This document shows positions 9,601-17,035 of a DNA stretch of 43,763 nucleotides, piece after piece. The notes beneath the pieces are model-generated. The model worked only from the letters and a program-made list of their open reading frames with translations, had not been told where the DNA came from and searched no databases. The position numbers and the translations under genes are program-made. Numbering within the stretch: the first letter of the stretch is position 1; each line of letters opens with the position of its first letter. Origin of the DNA: Bacteroidales bacterium (lineage in GTDB: Bacteria > Bacteroidota > Bacteroidia > Bacteroidales > UBA1402); assembly GCA_012718945.1 (NCBI GenBank), contig JAAYBL010000158.1:1-43763 (forward strand), given 5' to 3'.

Positions 9601-9792
9601 CGCGTATCCATGGGTGTGGCTGTGGCCGGAGGGCTGGTTTTTGCCACCTTCTTCACCTTGTACATCATTCCGGCCATGTACGCCTACATTTCATCGTCCA
9701 AGGTTCGCGTGTCGTTGGATGAAAATGCTGTTGACGAGCCTGGAAATAACCCGGCAGTCAATCGTCAATCAATTGTTGAATCACAGGAATGA
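6676..9792 (+). CDS. RND multidrug efflux transporter, HAE1/AcrB type
   Basis: Inner-membrane proton-driven pump subunit of the HAE1 family, 1038 aa, the usual full length. The first membrane helix is at residues 12-32, then a large periplasmic loop (PN1/PC1 porter domain), a helix bundle from about 338, a second periplasmic loop and a C-terminal bundle from about 855. The proton-relay acidic pair is D401/D402 (AIGLVVDDAIIVMEN) and the partner lysine is K917 (GLVSKNGILMVEF), equivalent to D407/D408 and K940 of AcrB, so it should be active. Adaptor gene 5 bp upstream; the outer-membrane channel gene overlaps its stop by 4 bp (ATGA), consistent with translational coupling. Likely exports hydrophobic toxins or drugs; the substrate range is not predictable. 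Confidence 0.96.
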   Translation: MSSLSSLTINRPVLATVLSLVIVIFGAIGYAALGVRDYPSVDNPIISVRTSFPGANADVIETQITEPLEAAVNGIPGIRSISSSSRDGSSFINVEFTLEVDLETAANDVRDKVSGAMRRLPQDVDPPVVEKNDADAQPIYSVTLQSATRDIIDLSEYAEVNFKERLQTISGVSAVNVWGSKRYSIRLRMDPMLLAAYALTPLDVRQAVTRENIELPSGTVEGSTMELTVRTLGRLRTVEDFNQLIITRNGERIVRFSDIGVAEVDAENTRSILKRDGIPMVACVLVPQPGANYIDIVDEAEKAVEELKKSLPADIEVGVGFDNTIFIRESIDEVKMTIIQAFILVVLIIFLFLRNWRTTLIPILAIPISLIGAFFVMYLAGFTINILTLLALVLAIGLVVDDAIIVMENIYTRIEKGVPPKEAAIKGSKEIFFAIIATTITLVAVFFPIIFLEGVTGRLFREFSIVIAGAVVISAFVALTFTPMISSKMLKASASQGWFYRVTEPFFVGLNRVYQSSLGAFMKRRWIAPAFLVVAFGVIIYLWARIPSEMAPLEDRSQITVSSTGQEGATYDYMLRYSDQLYDSLVNKIPEKDKFMQMVGLGSRNRSNFQISLLSPDQRERSQQEIADDITPLVSTFTGAKTFVTQQQTFGGRRGGMPVQYVIQARNLDSLKSALPVFMDAVYKSPVFANADENLKFTKPELSVSINREKASMMGVSIQNIAQTLQLTMSEQRIGYFIRNGKQYQILSQLDEGQRNRPVDLANIYVRSDAGNLIQLDNLITMEESSMPPQLYRYNRFVSATVSASLAKGYTLGQGITEMDKIADEVLDPDHYSTTLSGQSKDFVESSSSLVFAFMLALVLIYLVLSAQFESFRDPLIIMFTVPLALFGALLSMKMADQTMNIFSQIGLIMLIGLVSKNGILMVEFANQRKMAGLSKMDAILDSASSRFRPILMTSLSTILGILPMVFATGAGAESRVSMGVAVAGGLVFATFFTLYIIPAMYAYISSSKVRVSLDENAVDEPGNNPAVNRQSIVESQE

Positions 9793-11165
9793 GCATAATC
9801 AGTATGAATAATGGGATGAATCGTAAGGGTTTCGTGCTCTGCTTGTTTGTGACGATTCTATCACAAACAGGGGTGTTGGGCCAGACTGCCATTGCCAAAG
9901 ACTCTTTGCTGTCGTTGGAGGCTTGCATCAATATGGCGCTTGAGCGCAATCACTCGATGGTCATGGCATCCAATACCTTGAAAATGGCTGACAACAACGT
10001 GTCGGCTGCTCCCTTTTTGCCCACGGTGGACATCACTTCAGCCCAGACAGGGTCTAATCTGTCAACGTCGACCTACCAGGCTGACGGTGATTTGCTTGGA
10101 GGTCGTAGTCGTTCAAATGCCTGGCGTAACAGCCTGAATGTGAATTGGACGTTGTTTGATGGTCTGGCCATGTTTGCCACATCAGAAAAACAGCGGGTCT
10201 TACTGGAGCAAGGTCGGTATCAATACATGGCTGTGGCCGAAAATTTGGTAAAGGCCATTTCTGAACAGTACTACTACATCATCACATTACATAACCAGGT
10301 CAACCTGCTTCAAGAACTGGTGTCCATATCCCAGGAACGGTATCAACAGGCGTTGACACGCTACCGCATCGGGGCTGATTCTGGCTTGGAATACAAACAG
10401 GCTGGCATTTACTTGAACAGCGATTCATCTTCCTTGTTGTTGCAACGTGAGTTGCTCAAAAACGCCTACATCGAGCTGAATCGCCTGATGAATGTGCCGT
10501 TGACCAGCCATTACGTGATAGAAGATGCCATCATACCGGCGCCGACGTTGAATCTGGAGAATTTGATGGCTTCGGCCATGGAGCAGAATACATCGTTGTT
10601 GTCGATCGAAACGGGTGAACAGGTGGCGTTGTTGGATACCAAACTGGCTAAAGCTGAGCGTTTGCCTTTGTTGCGTGCCTCTGCGGGCTACGGGCTTAAT
10701 CTAAGCCAATCGCCTTACCTGCCTGCAAAGTACGATCAAAGCAATGGACTCAACGCTGGGCTGACGCTAACGGTGCCTTTGTTTAAGGGCTTTGAGGTAA
10801 ACCGCAAGGTAGCCAATGCCAAACTGGAAGCGGCCAATGCCAACCTGGAGTTGACATCGGCGCGTCAGCAGGTGGAAAGTGAATTGCTGCAGCTGTACAA
10901 CGTGTACATGAACAACCTGCGGATGATCGATTTTGAGGAGCAAAACCGGGATGCTGCCTCCATGAACCTGGAAGCCGCCATGGAAAAATACAGGCTGGGT
11001 TCGTTGGCCGGGATAGAGTTCAGAGATTATCAATTGTCCTATCTGAACGCTTCCGATAGAAAACTCAAAGCGTTGTATCAGACCAAGATATCTGAAATCA
11101 CATTGCGTTTGTTGGCCGGGGAATTATTTGCTCGGTCTACGCCACTCGATAAACCAGGGCGTTGA
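9789..11165 (+). CDS. TolC-family outer-membrane efflux channel (OMF)
   Basis: Third part of the tripartite pump: outer-membrane factor of 458 aa with a signal sequence ending around GVLGQ. Two homologous halves with long helices are visible (LSLEACINMALERNHSM near residue 40, LENLMASAMEQNTSLLSIE in the second half), the ALxxN-type repeat typical of TolC proteins, plus RYRIGADSGLEYKQA and KYRLGSLAGIEFRDYQ, which are the matched hairpin motifs. ATG 9789 overlaps the pump stop; alternative in-frame ATGs at 9804 and 9816 would shorten the signal peptide slightly. The last 29 bp overlap the 3' end of the oppositely oriented KAS III gene, so there is no room for an intrinsic terminator between them. 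Confidence 0.92.
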   Translation: MSIISMNNGMNRKGFVLCLFVTILSQTGVLGQTAIAKDSLLSLEACINMALERNHSMVMASNTLKMADNNVSAAPFLPTVDITSAQTGSNLSTSTYQADGDLLGGRSRSNAWRNSLNVNWTLFDGLAMFATSEKQRVLLEQGRYQYMAVAENLVKAISEQYYYIITLHNQVNLLQELVSISQERYQQALTRYRIGADSGLEYKQAGIYLNSDSSSLLLQRELLKNAYIELNRLMNVPLTSHYVIEDAIIPAPTLNLENLMASAMEQNTSLLSIETGEQVALLDTKLAKAERLPLLRASAGYGLNLSQSPYLPAKYDQSNGLNAGLTLTVPLFKGFEVNRKVANAKLEAANANLELTSARQQVESELLQLYNVYMNNLRMIDFEEQNRDAASMNLEAAMEKYRLGSLAGIEFRDYQLSYLNASDRKLKALYQTKISEITLRLLAGELFARSTPLDKPGR

Positions 11166-12219
11166 TGCTCATGCCGGCGCCTACTGACGTAAACAGGAGG
11201 GTGTCGCCTTGGTGGATTGTCTGGCCTTCCAGTTTGTTTTTTTGTAGTAAGTCGTAGAGCGTTGGCAGGGTGGCAACGGATGAGTTGCCCAGGTCTGCAA
11301 TGGTCATGGGCATGAGGTCTGCCGGTATTTCCTTCTCTCCATACAAGCGGAACAATCGTTTCAGGATGGCTTCGTCCATCTTGCCGTTGGCCTGGTGTAT
11401 CAGGACTTTTTGAATGTCTTTCAGGCAAATGCCTGCTTTATCCAGACAGGATTTGACGGCCAATGGCACATTCTCCAAGGCGTATTGGTAGAGTTTTCGC
11501 CCGTTCATTTTCAAGAAGTGATTGCCTTCTGCCCCGTAGTCGGGTTTGTAGGATCGTCCCATCCGCAGCATGTTGCTGTAGTGAAGGGAGTCTGATTGTG
11601 CCTTGTGAGCCAGGATGCCAATGGGCGTGGAACTGGTTTTGGCTTCCAGAATCACGGCGCCGGCTCCATCGGCGTAAATCATGCTGTCTCTGTCGTGAGG
11701 GTCGCTGACCCTGGACAGTACTTCTGCACCAATGACCATAATCCGGTTGGCGTCGCCCGATCGCAGGTAATAATCGGCTTGTATCATGGCCTGCAGCCAT
11801 CCGGGACAACCAAAAGCGATGTCGTAGGCCACGGTGTCGGGATTGTTGATGCCCAGTTTCTGTTTAACCTTGGCGGCCAGACAGGGAACGTACTCGGATT
11901 TGCCTACTTTGGGGCTTGTGTCTCCAAAGTTGTGTGCAACGATCAGGTAGTCAAGGGTTTCTGGATCAGTGTTTGAGGACTCCAGAGCGCTTTTGGCAGC
12001 CAGGGCTGCGATGTCTGAGGTGGTCAGGTCGTCTGGCACATATTTTCGCTGGGAAATCGTGGTGATTTCCTTGAACTTTTCTATGATGTCATGGGTGGGA
12101 CTCGCTAAACGTTGGCCTTCGTTATCGTAAAACTCTCTGTTCAAAAAGGCCTGATTGGGGACGTTGACAGGGGGAATGTAACTGCCGCTGGCTGTGATTA
12201 CACTGTATCGCTTTTCCAT
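11137..12219 (-). CDS. 3-oxoacyl-ACP synthase III (FabH-like thiolase fold)
   Basis: KAS III family condensing enzyme, 360 aa from ATG 12219 (MEKRYSVITASGSYIP). The Cys-His-Asn triad is present: C138 in AFGCPGW, H275 in IHQANGK and N312 in LGNSSVAT, so decarboxylative Claisen condensation is possible. DGAGAVILEA and VGAGMSINALVY are typical thiolase-fold strands. The N-terminus is longer than in E. coli FabH (FLNREFYDNEGQ insertion near residue 30), a subtype common in Bacteroidota that may take unusual starters rather than initiate bulk fatty-acid synthesis. It stands alone, without acpP, fabD or plsX next to it. It overlaps the efflux channel gene tail to tail by 29 bp. An upstream in-frame ATG (12270) is less likely because the conserved KAS III start lies at 12219. 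Confidence 0.85.
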   Translation of the reverse strand: MEKRYSVITASGSYIPPVNVPNQAFLNREFYDNEGQRLASPTHDIIEKFKEITTISQRKYVPDDLTTSDIAALAAKSALESSNTDPETLDYLIVAHNFGDTSPKVGKSEYVPCLAAKVKQKLGINNPDTVAYDIAFGCPGWLQAMIQADYYLRSGDANRIMVIGAEVLSRVSDPHDRDSMIYADGAGAVILEAKTSSTPIGILAHKAQSDSLHYSNMLRMGRSYKPDYGAEGNHFLKMNGRKLYQYALENVPLAVKSCLDKAGICLKDIQKVLIHQANGKMDEAILKRLFRLYGEKEIPADLMPMTIADLGNSSVATLPTLYDLLQKNKLEGQTIHQGDTLLFTSVGAGMSINALVYRVA

Positions 12220-12311
12220 GTGAGTAGATGTATTTTTCACAAAGAAAGCGAGCTTGCGACAGCTCTGCAACTCAAAGGGTCTGATGGGCGTCAGAGGGGG
12301 CGAAACCAGCC

Positions 12312-12346
12312 TTTTAGGGGTGAAATATCCTTTTTTAGGGGTGAAA
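12312..12346. repeat. direct repeat pair, 21-bp period (candidate operator)
   Basis: TTTTAGGGGTGAAA occurs at 12312-12325 and again, identically, at 12333-12346. The repeat period is 21 bp, two turns of the helix. The pair lies in the gap between the DUF4197 stop and the KAS III start, about 95-130 bp upstream of the latter. On the transcribed strand the unit reads TTTCACCCCTAAAA. The spacing suggests side-by-side protein binding on one face of DNA; no regulator is identified. Confidence 0.55.
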
Positions 12347-12351
12347 ATGTA

Positions 12352-13119
12352 TCAATCTAGTTTTGCAAAAACCTGCTTCAGGATGAGGGTTACCCGTGCT
12401 GCCACATTCGTTCGGATGTTGGCCTCTTCCTGACCCACCTTGAGGAATAAACCATCGAGGGCTTTGTTGGTGGCGTAGGTGCTGAGGTCGGTGGTGACCG
12501 GCGTCAAACCATAGACCTTTCCGGCCGTTGAATTGGCCACTTTGTTGAAGGCAGTGGTCAGACTGTTCCAGGCGGTGTTGGCGGAGATGCCACCCACCAG
12601 GTCCTTGTCGAGCGACGACGTCATGATGGGCTTGTAGGCGGTGACCAGTTGAGCACTGGTGTTGGTTTTCAGGTATTGGGTGGCGGCTGTCTGCTGACCG
12701 AATAAGATGGCTGTGGCGTCCTGGAAGGTCATTTTTTTGATGGCGCCGATGAAGATGGGGGCCGCACTGGCTGCTGCATCTTCGGCAGCCCGGTTTAGTC
12801 TCAAAACTACATCGTCAATCAGGGCTTCTCCGCCAGGTATTAACTTGATGTTGTCCGTGATGATGGCGGCTTCGGCCGGTAACAAGATTTTGAGCAAGGC
12901 ATCCCCGGCATAACCATCGGGCTGATTGACCCGTTTGACCGTGTTTGTAATGCCAACGGTCAAGGCTTCTTTCAACCCTTCCGTATCACTGTAGACGACC
13001 TTGCCTTGACTGGTATTGGGTATACCTGTTGTGGCCAATTGCTGCAAGATTTCGCAACTGCTGAAAAGTGCAACGCTTGTGAGTAAGCAAGCACCAACAA
13101 AGAACCGGGTTGTTTTCAT
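12352..13119 (-). CDS. DUF4197 lipoprotein
   Basis: 255-aa predicted lipoprotein: the N-terminal hydrophobic segment ends in a lipobox LFSSC with C22 as the likely lipidated residue. The mature part is helical and matches DUF4197, with QGKVVYSDTEGLKEALTVGITNTVK near the start, the LPxEAxxI segment (LLPAEAAIITDNIKLIPGG) and the conserved C-terminal KALDGLFLKVGQEEANIR. The function of this family is unknown; it is periplasmic or outer-membrane associated. It is a single gene, bounded upstream by the uracil permease terminator and downstream by the 21-bp-period repeats. Confidence 0.82.
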   Translation of the reverse strand: MKTTRFFVGACLLTSVALFSSCEILQQLATTGIPNTSQGKVVYSDTEGLKEALTVGITNTVKRVNQPDGYAGDALLKILLPAEAAIITDNIKLIPGGEALIDDVVLRLNRAAEDAAASAAPIFIGAIKKMTFQDATAILFGQQTAATQYLKTNTSAQLVTAYKPIMTSSLDKDLVGGISANTAWNSLTTAFNKVANSTAGKVYGLTPVTTDLSTYATNKALDGLFLKVGQEEANIRTNVAARVTLILKQVFAKLD

Positions 13120-13145
13120 GTTGTTGAGTTGAAGTGTATAAACGA

Positions 13146-13187
13146 GAAAGGGGTGGTAACCTTCCGAAATAGGATACCACCCCTTTC
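13146..13187 (-). terminator. hairpin terminator after uraA
   Basis: Perfect 13-bp inverted repeat GAAAGGGGTGGTA / TACCACCCCTTTC (arms 13146-13158 and 13175-13187, 16-nt loop), starting 12 bp after the uracil permease stop. The U-tract is poor, so strength is uncertain. Confidence 0.7.
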
Positions 13188-13198
13188 ATTGAAGGTTA

Positions 13199-14452
13199 TT
13201 AATCATTCATCCAACCGAGCTTTTTAAAGCCCCAGAAGAGGAGGGAGAGCACAATGCCAACAACGGCTGCGAAGGCCATCCCTTTCAACTGTACAGAACC
13301 TAACATGATGCTGGCACCGCTGATACCAATCACGAAGGTGATGGCGCCAAGTACCATGTTGCTGTTTTTGCTGAAATCGACTTTTTGTTCAACGAAGATA
13401 CGCAATCCCTGGACAGCAATCACACCGTACAACAAAATTGTGATACCACCCATGACGGCCACGGGAATGCTGGAGATGGCTGCGGCAATTTTGCCGATAC
13501 AGGAGAAAATCATGGCCAAGATAGCAGCCCCTCTGATGATCCAAACGGAATAGACTCTGGTGATGGCCATAACGCCGATGTTTTCACCATAGGTGGTATT
13601 GGGGGGTGAACCGGTAAAACCTGAAATGACATTGCTAATACCATCACCTAACAGTGAGCGGTGCAACCCTGGTTTGTCCATGAGGTCTTCTCCTGTCACC
13701 TTACTGGTTACGATCAAGTGGCTGATGTGTTCGGCAAGCACGACCAGGCAGGCTGGTGCGATGATCAGTATGGATGTGGTATCGTACACGGGTGCCTGGA
13801 ATTTGGGCAGGGCAAACCAGGCTGCATTACTGATGGCGGCAGTGTCTACCATACCCATGCACAAGGCCAGGATATAACCAGCTACGACAGCTATCAGGAT
13901 AGGGATGACTTGTAGGAAGCCCTTGAACACGACGGTTCCGATGATGCCAACGGCCAAGGTGAACATGGATACCAGCAGGACATTCTTGTCAGTGGCTTCT
14001 CCAGCTAGTAATCCGGCCTGGTCTGCGGCTACAGGAGCTAATTCCAGTCCGATGATGGCAACGACGGCACCCATGACGGCTGGCGGCATGACGACATCAA
14101 TCCAACGGATGCCCCACTTGTAGACCACCCAGGATATGAGGATGAAAAAGAGTCCGAAAAAGATAAAGCCGGCCTGTGCATGGGCAAAGCCTCCGTGCTG
14201 GGTCATGATGAGCATGACGGGGGCGATGAACGCAAAGCTGGACCCCAGGTAGGCGGGGATTCCACCTTTGGTTACCCAACTGTAGATTAATGTTCCGATA
14301 CCGTTCATCAACAGGGCGATGGCCGGATTGATACCCAGTAATATGGGCACCAGGATGGTGGCACCGAACATGGCAGTAAGGTGCTGGAGACTAAGAGGTA
14401 GGCTTTGTAAAAGTGGTAGCTTTTCGTGAATGCCAACGGTTCGTCGTTTCAT
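13199..14452 (-). CDS. uraA: uracil permease (NCS2 nucleobase:H+ symporter)
   Basis: 417-aa integral membrane protein of the NCS2 (nucleobase/ascorbate transporter) family with about 14 hydrophobic segments. It opens with KLPLLQSLPLSLQHLTAMFGATILVPILLG, the UraA signature. TM3 carries GGIPAYLGSSFAFIAP; the later NTTYGENIGVMAITRVYS is the characteristic conserved stretch containing the substrate-contacting glutamate. The family member UraA imports uracil with a proton. The start codon overlaps the rmuC stop by 4 bp (ATGA), so it is read from the rmuC transcript and is probably translationally coupled. A hairpin terminator follows directly. Purine specificity cannot be fully excluded, but the sequence is of the UraA type. 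Confidence 0.92.
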   Translation of the reverse strand: MKRRTVGIHEKLPLLQSLPLSLQHLTAMFGATILVPILLGINPAIALLMNGIGTLIYSWVTKGGIPAYLGSSFAFIAPVMLIMTQHGGFAHAQAGFIFFGLFFILISWVVYKWGIRWIDVVMPPAVMGAVVAIIGLELAPVAADQAGLLAGEATDKNVLLVSMFTLAVGIIGTVVFKGFLQVIPILIAVVAGYILALCMGMVDTAAISNAAWFALPKFQAPVYDTTSILIIAPACLVVLAEHISHLIVTSKVTGEDLMDKPGLHRSLLGDGISNVISGFTGSPPNTTYGENIGVMAITRVYSVWIIRGAAILAMIFSCIGKIAAAISSIPVAVMGGITILLYGVIAVQGLRIFVEQKVDFSKNSNMVLGAITFVIGISGASIMLGSVQLKGMAFAAVVGIVLSLLFWGFKKLGWMND

Positions 14453-15849
14453 GAGTCGATTTGATTAGTGTTAGAGTTAGTTTGGTGAGGATCTATAAAG
14501 CGATTTGGTATGGTTTTGGAGGGTGACAAGCCCAGCTTCCTGAGTTGTTCCACGCGTCTGACCAGGTTGCCCGGTCCGGCCGTCAGTTGGCCATAGGCAT
14601 CGTTGTATACCTTTTGAGCGGCGTTAATCTCCTGGCCTATCTTTTCGAAATTGGTGGCAAAGCCCACGAACTTTTCATAAAGCAGGGTCGCTTGTTTGAC
14701 GATGGTTTGGATGTTGCGCACCTGGAATTCGCGTTTCCATAGATCCATGGCCATGCGCAAGGCGGCAATCAAGTTGGTGGGACTCATCATGACCACCTTT
14801 TTGTGGTAGGCGTATTCCCAAAGAGTAGGGTCGGCTTGAAGTGCCAGGTTGTAGGAAGGTTCGTTGGGTATAAACATCATGACAAACTCCAGGGCTTTGA
14901 CATCGTAACCGGCGTAATCCTTTTTGTTCAATTCGTCGATGTGGTTTTTGACTGAACGCAGGTGCTCCTTGCGGAAGGCCTCTTTTTCCTTGGGGTCGTC
15001 TGTGGCTACGTATTGGCTATAGGCTGTAAGGGAAACCTTGGCATCGATGATGACGTCACGCTCTCCTGGATAATGAACCACGACATCGGGGCGCATGGTT
15101 TTGCCCGTGGCTTGATTGGAGGTCAGGTCTCCTTCGTCTTCCCTGAGTGAGGTTTGAATCACGTATTCCACCCCTTCTCTCAAACCGGAGGCCTCCAGGA
15201 TGTTTTCCAAAATCATCTCGCCCCAGTCGCCCTGCATTTTGTTGTCGCCTTTCAAGGCTTGGGTCAGGTTGTTTGCTTCATCACTGATGCGACGGTTTAG
15301 CTCCATCAGGTTGGCGATTTCCTTGGTCAGTGAGAATCGCTCCCGCGCTTCTTTGTCATACGCCTCAGTCACTTTCTCCTTGAATTCTTTCAAGTTGTTG
15401 GTCAAGGGGTTCAACAGGGTGTCCAGGCGTTCGCCGCTGAGTTCGTTGAACCGTTTGGTCTTTTCATCGAAAATGCGGTTGGCAACGTTTTGGAATTCCA
15501 GGGTGAATTTTTCACGCAAGGCATCAAATTCCTTGTGCTGGGAGGCTAATTTATCTTGCAGGTTTCTGTTTTCGGCTTCTAAAAACAAGGCTCGACGGGT
15601 GGCGTCATTGAGTTGTGCCTGGTTGTTGTTGAAGGTTTGTTTGAGGGTGCTGAATTCTTGTTTGAGATTTTCAAGAAGGGCTTTGGTGTGAGCCGATTCT
15701 GATTCAGCGGTCGAAAGGAGTTTGGTTAATTCGAGCAAGGTGGCGTTGCTTCGGTTTTTTTGCCTGTCTTTACCCAATAACCATCCCAGAGCGCCTCCCA
15801 ATAGGCCTCCTGCGAGAAAGCCTAGGATGATGAAAAGTGTGTCTGGCAT
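14449..15849 (-). CDS. rmuC: RmuC-family DNA recombination protein
   Basis: 466-aa RmuC family protein. An N-terminal membrane helix (residues 3-25, GFLAGGLLGGALGWLLG) is followed by a long coiled coil (about 30-170, rich in E, K, L and Q), then the nuclease-like RmuC domain (about 190-430) with GDWGEMILENILEASGLREG, PDVVVHYPGERDVIIDAKVSL and FVMMFIPNEPSYN. The PD...DAK pattern resembles a PD-(D/E)xK nuclease core. RmuC limits inversion at short repeats in E. coli. I chose ATG 15849 (MPDTLF), which puts the membrane helix at the terminus; the longer frame to 15906 is upstream of the predicted transcription start. It heads the two-gene rmuC-uraA operon and has the best promoter match in this window. 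Confidence 0.92.
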   Translation of the reverse strand: MPDTLFIILGFLAGGLLGGALGWLLGKDRQKNRSNATLLELTKLLSTAESESAHTKALLENLKQEFSTLKQTFNNNQAQLNDATRRALFLEAENRNLQDKLASQHKEFDALREKFTLEFQNVANRIFDEKTKRFNELSGERLDTLLNPLTNNLKEFKEKVTEAYDKEARERFSLTKEIANLMELNRRISDEANNLTQALKGDNKMQGDWGEMILENILEASGLREGVEYVIQTSLREDEGDLTSNQATGKTMRPDVVVHYPGERDVIIDAKVSLTAYSQYVATDDPKEKEAFRKEHLRSVKNHIDELNKKDYAGYDVKALEFVMMFIPNEPSYNLALQADPTLWEYAYHKKVVMMSPTNLIAALRMAMDLWKREFQVRNIQTIVKQATLLYEKFVGFATNFEKIGQEINAAQKVYNDAYGQLTAGPGNLVRRVEQLRKLGLSPSKTIPNRFIDPHQTNSNTNQIDS

Positions 15850-15871
15850 GGTGTAGATTCGTTTATCGTGG

Positions 15872-15902
15872 CAAAAGTACATTTTTTTGAATTCACAACC
15901 AA
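15872..15902 (-). promoter_or_regulatory. rmuC-uraA promoter (-33 TTG and -7 TACTTTTG)
   Basis: On the minus strand TTG (15902-15900), 20 bp, then TACTTTTG (15879-15872), which fits the Bacteroidota sigma-ABfr consensus in both elements and spacing. Transcription would start near 15866, 17 nt before the chosen rmuC ATG. Confidence 0.7.
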
Positions 15903-16927
15903 CCATGTTGACGATACCATGCCAGTGTTTTTATCCATCCTGTACGTAGATCGGTGGGGGGGGTGTAACCCACCGCTTCTTGCAGTGCGGTGATGTTGCA
16001 GGACCAGTTTCTGGCGGCCATAATTCGGTACTTATCCTGGTTGATTAACACCGACTTGCCACTGAGGCGCCCCAGGCCTTCGCCCAAGGCGGCGACTACC
16101 CTGGCCAGGCTGAGGGGTATCCTGACTTTTAGTACCCGATGTTTGTGAAACAAGTCCTGTAAAAGGTCTACATAATCCCTGTCTTCGACGATGGCAGGGT
16201 GGGCGACCAACCAGGTTTTGCCAGAAACGGCTGATGTCAATGCCAACCAACAAAGTTCAACCAGGTCTTCAACGTATAGAAAGCTTAGCCGTTGAGGGGT
16301 CAGGCCCAACGTTGGAGCCAAACCTGACTTCACCAGCTTGGCCATGGCCAGGTAATCTTTGTCGCCGGGTCCGTAAATGCCGGTGGGGCGCAGGATGAGC
16401 CAAGGTAGTCCTTTGATGGTCTTCAAACCTTCCTCGGCGGCGAGTTTGCTCCGCCCGTAGGCTGACACTGGCTGCGGTGGACTGTTGAGCGTGATGGGGT
16501 TGAGGGGATCGTCGTCACCGGGGCCGATAGCTTCCAGGCTGCTCATGAACAGGAACTTGTCTGGCGCTTTGCCGGTGTCCATCAAGGCCTGGGCCAGGTT
16601 GAGGGTGTAGGTGGTGTTGACCAATGCGTAGTCAGATGGATTGACACTGCGGGTGAGACCGGCGCAATGAATCACGTACTGCCAGCGTGGCGCCTGGGCG
16701 ATTTGTTCCTGCAGGTGCTCTGGGTGCTCATAGTCCAGGTGAATAAGATGCAGGTTGGATGGCTTTGTTGACGAATCCGATCGGTTATTGTCTGGCAGGC
16801 TGCTGCGGCGGGTGCCTGCCCACACTGTCCAACCCTGCTCTAGAGCGCTTTCTACCAAACGGCCTCCTACAAACCCTCCGGCTCCCGTAATCAAGATGGT
16901 TGGCGTGGTTGGTTGCTGAGTAGGCAT
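15893..16927 (-). CDS. NAD-dependent epimerase/dehydratase (extended SDR)
   Basis: 344-aa extended short-chain dehydrogenase. The Rossmann motif TGAGGFVGG is at residues 14-22 and the catalytic YxxxK is Y157/K161 (AYGRSKLAAEEG), preceded by FMSSLEAIGPG, which carries the active-site serine. RPTGIYGPGD follows at about residue 180, typical of nucleotide-sugar epimerases and 3-beta-HSD-like proteins. Start ATG 16927 (MPTQQPTT) gives the normal distance to the glycine motif; the longer open frame to 17041 crosses the predicted promoter and is rejected. It is read divergently from the GH43-like gene and ends 43 bp before the rmuC ATG. The substrate is unknown; an NDP-sugar or a lipid-linked hydroxyketone are both possible. 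Confidence 0.85.
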   Translation of the reverse strand: MPTQQPTTPTILITGAGGFVGGRLVESALEQGWTVWAGTRRSSLPDNNRSDSSTKPSNLHLIHLDYEHPEHLQEQIAQAPRWQYVIHCAGLTRSVNPSDYALVNTTYTLNLAQALMDTGKAPDKFLFMSSLEAIGPGDDDPLNPITLNSPPQPVSAYGRSKLAAEEGLKTIKGLPWLILRPTGIYGPGDKDYLAMAKLVKSGLAPTLGLTPQRLSFLYVEDLVELCWLALTSAVSGKTWLVAHPAIVEDRDYVDLLQDLFHKHRVLKVRIPLSLARVVAALGEGLGRLSGKSVLINQDKYRIMAARNWSCNITALQEAVGYTPPTDLRTGWIKTLAWYRQHGWL

Positions 16928-16953
16928 GGTAGAGGAACTTATGGACTTGGATC

Positions 16954-16961
16954 CAAAAGTA
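16954..16961 (-). promoter_or_regulatory. -7-like promoter element for the epimerase gene
   Basis: Minus-strand TACTTTTG, 27 bp before ATG 16927. No -33 TTG at proper distance. It sits back to back with the element of the divergent GH43-like gene. Confidence 0.5.
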
Positions 16962-16996
16962 CACAAAAAGCCCCTAAAAATTAGGTGGCAAATCGC

Positions 16997-17004
16997 TATA
17001 TTTG
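16997..17004 (+). promoter_or_regulatory. -7-like promoter element for the GH43-like gene
   Basis: TATATTTG, predicted start of transcription near 17011. This makes ATG 17036 the more natural start than ATG 17012, which would leave no leader. Confidence 0.5.
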
Positions 17005-17035
17005 TGCTGTTATGCAAAGACAAGTCACATCCAAA

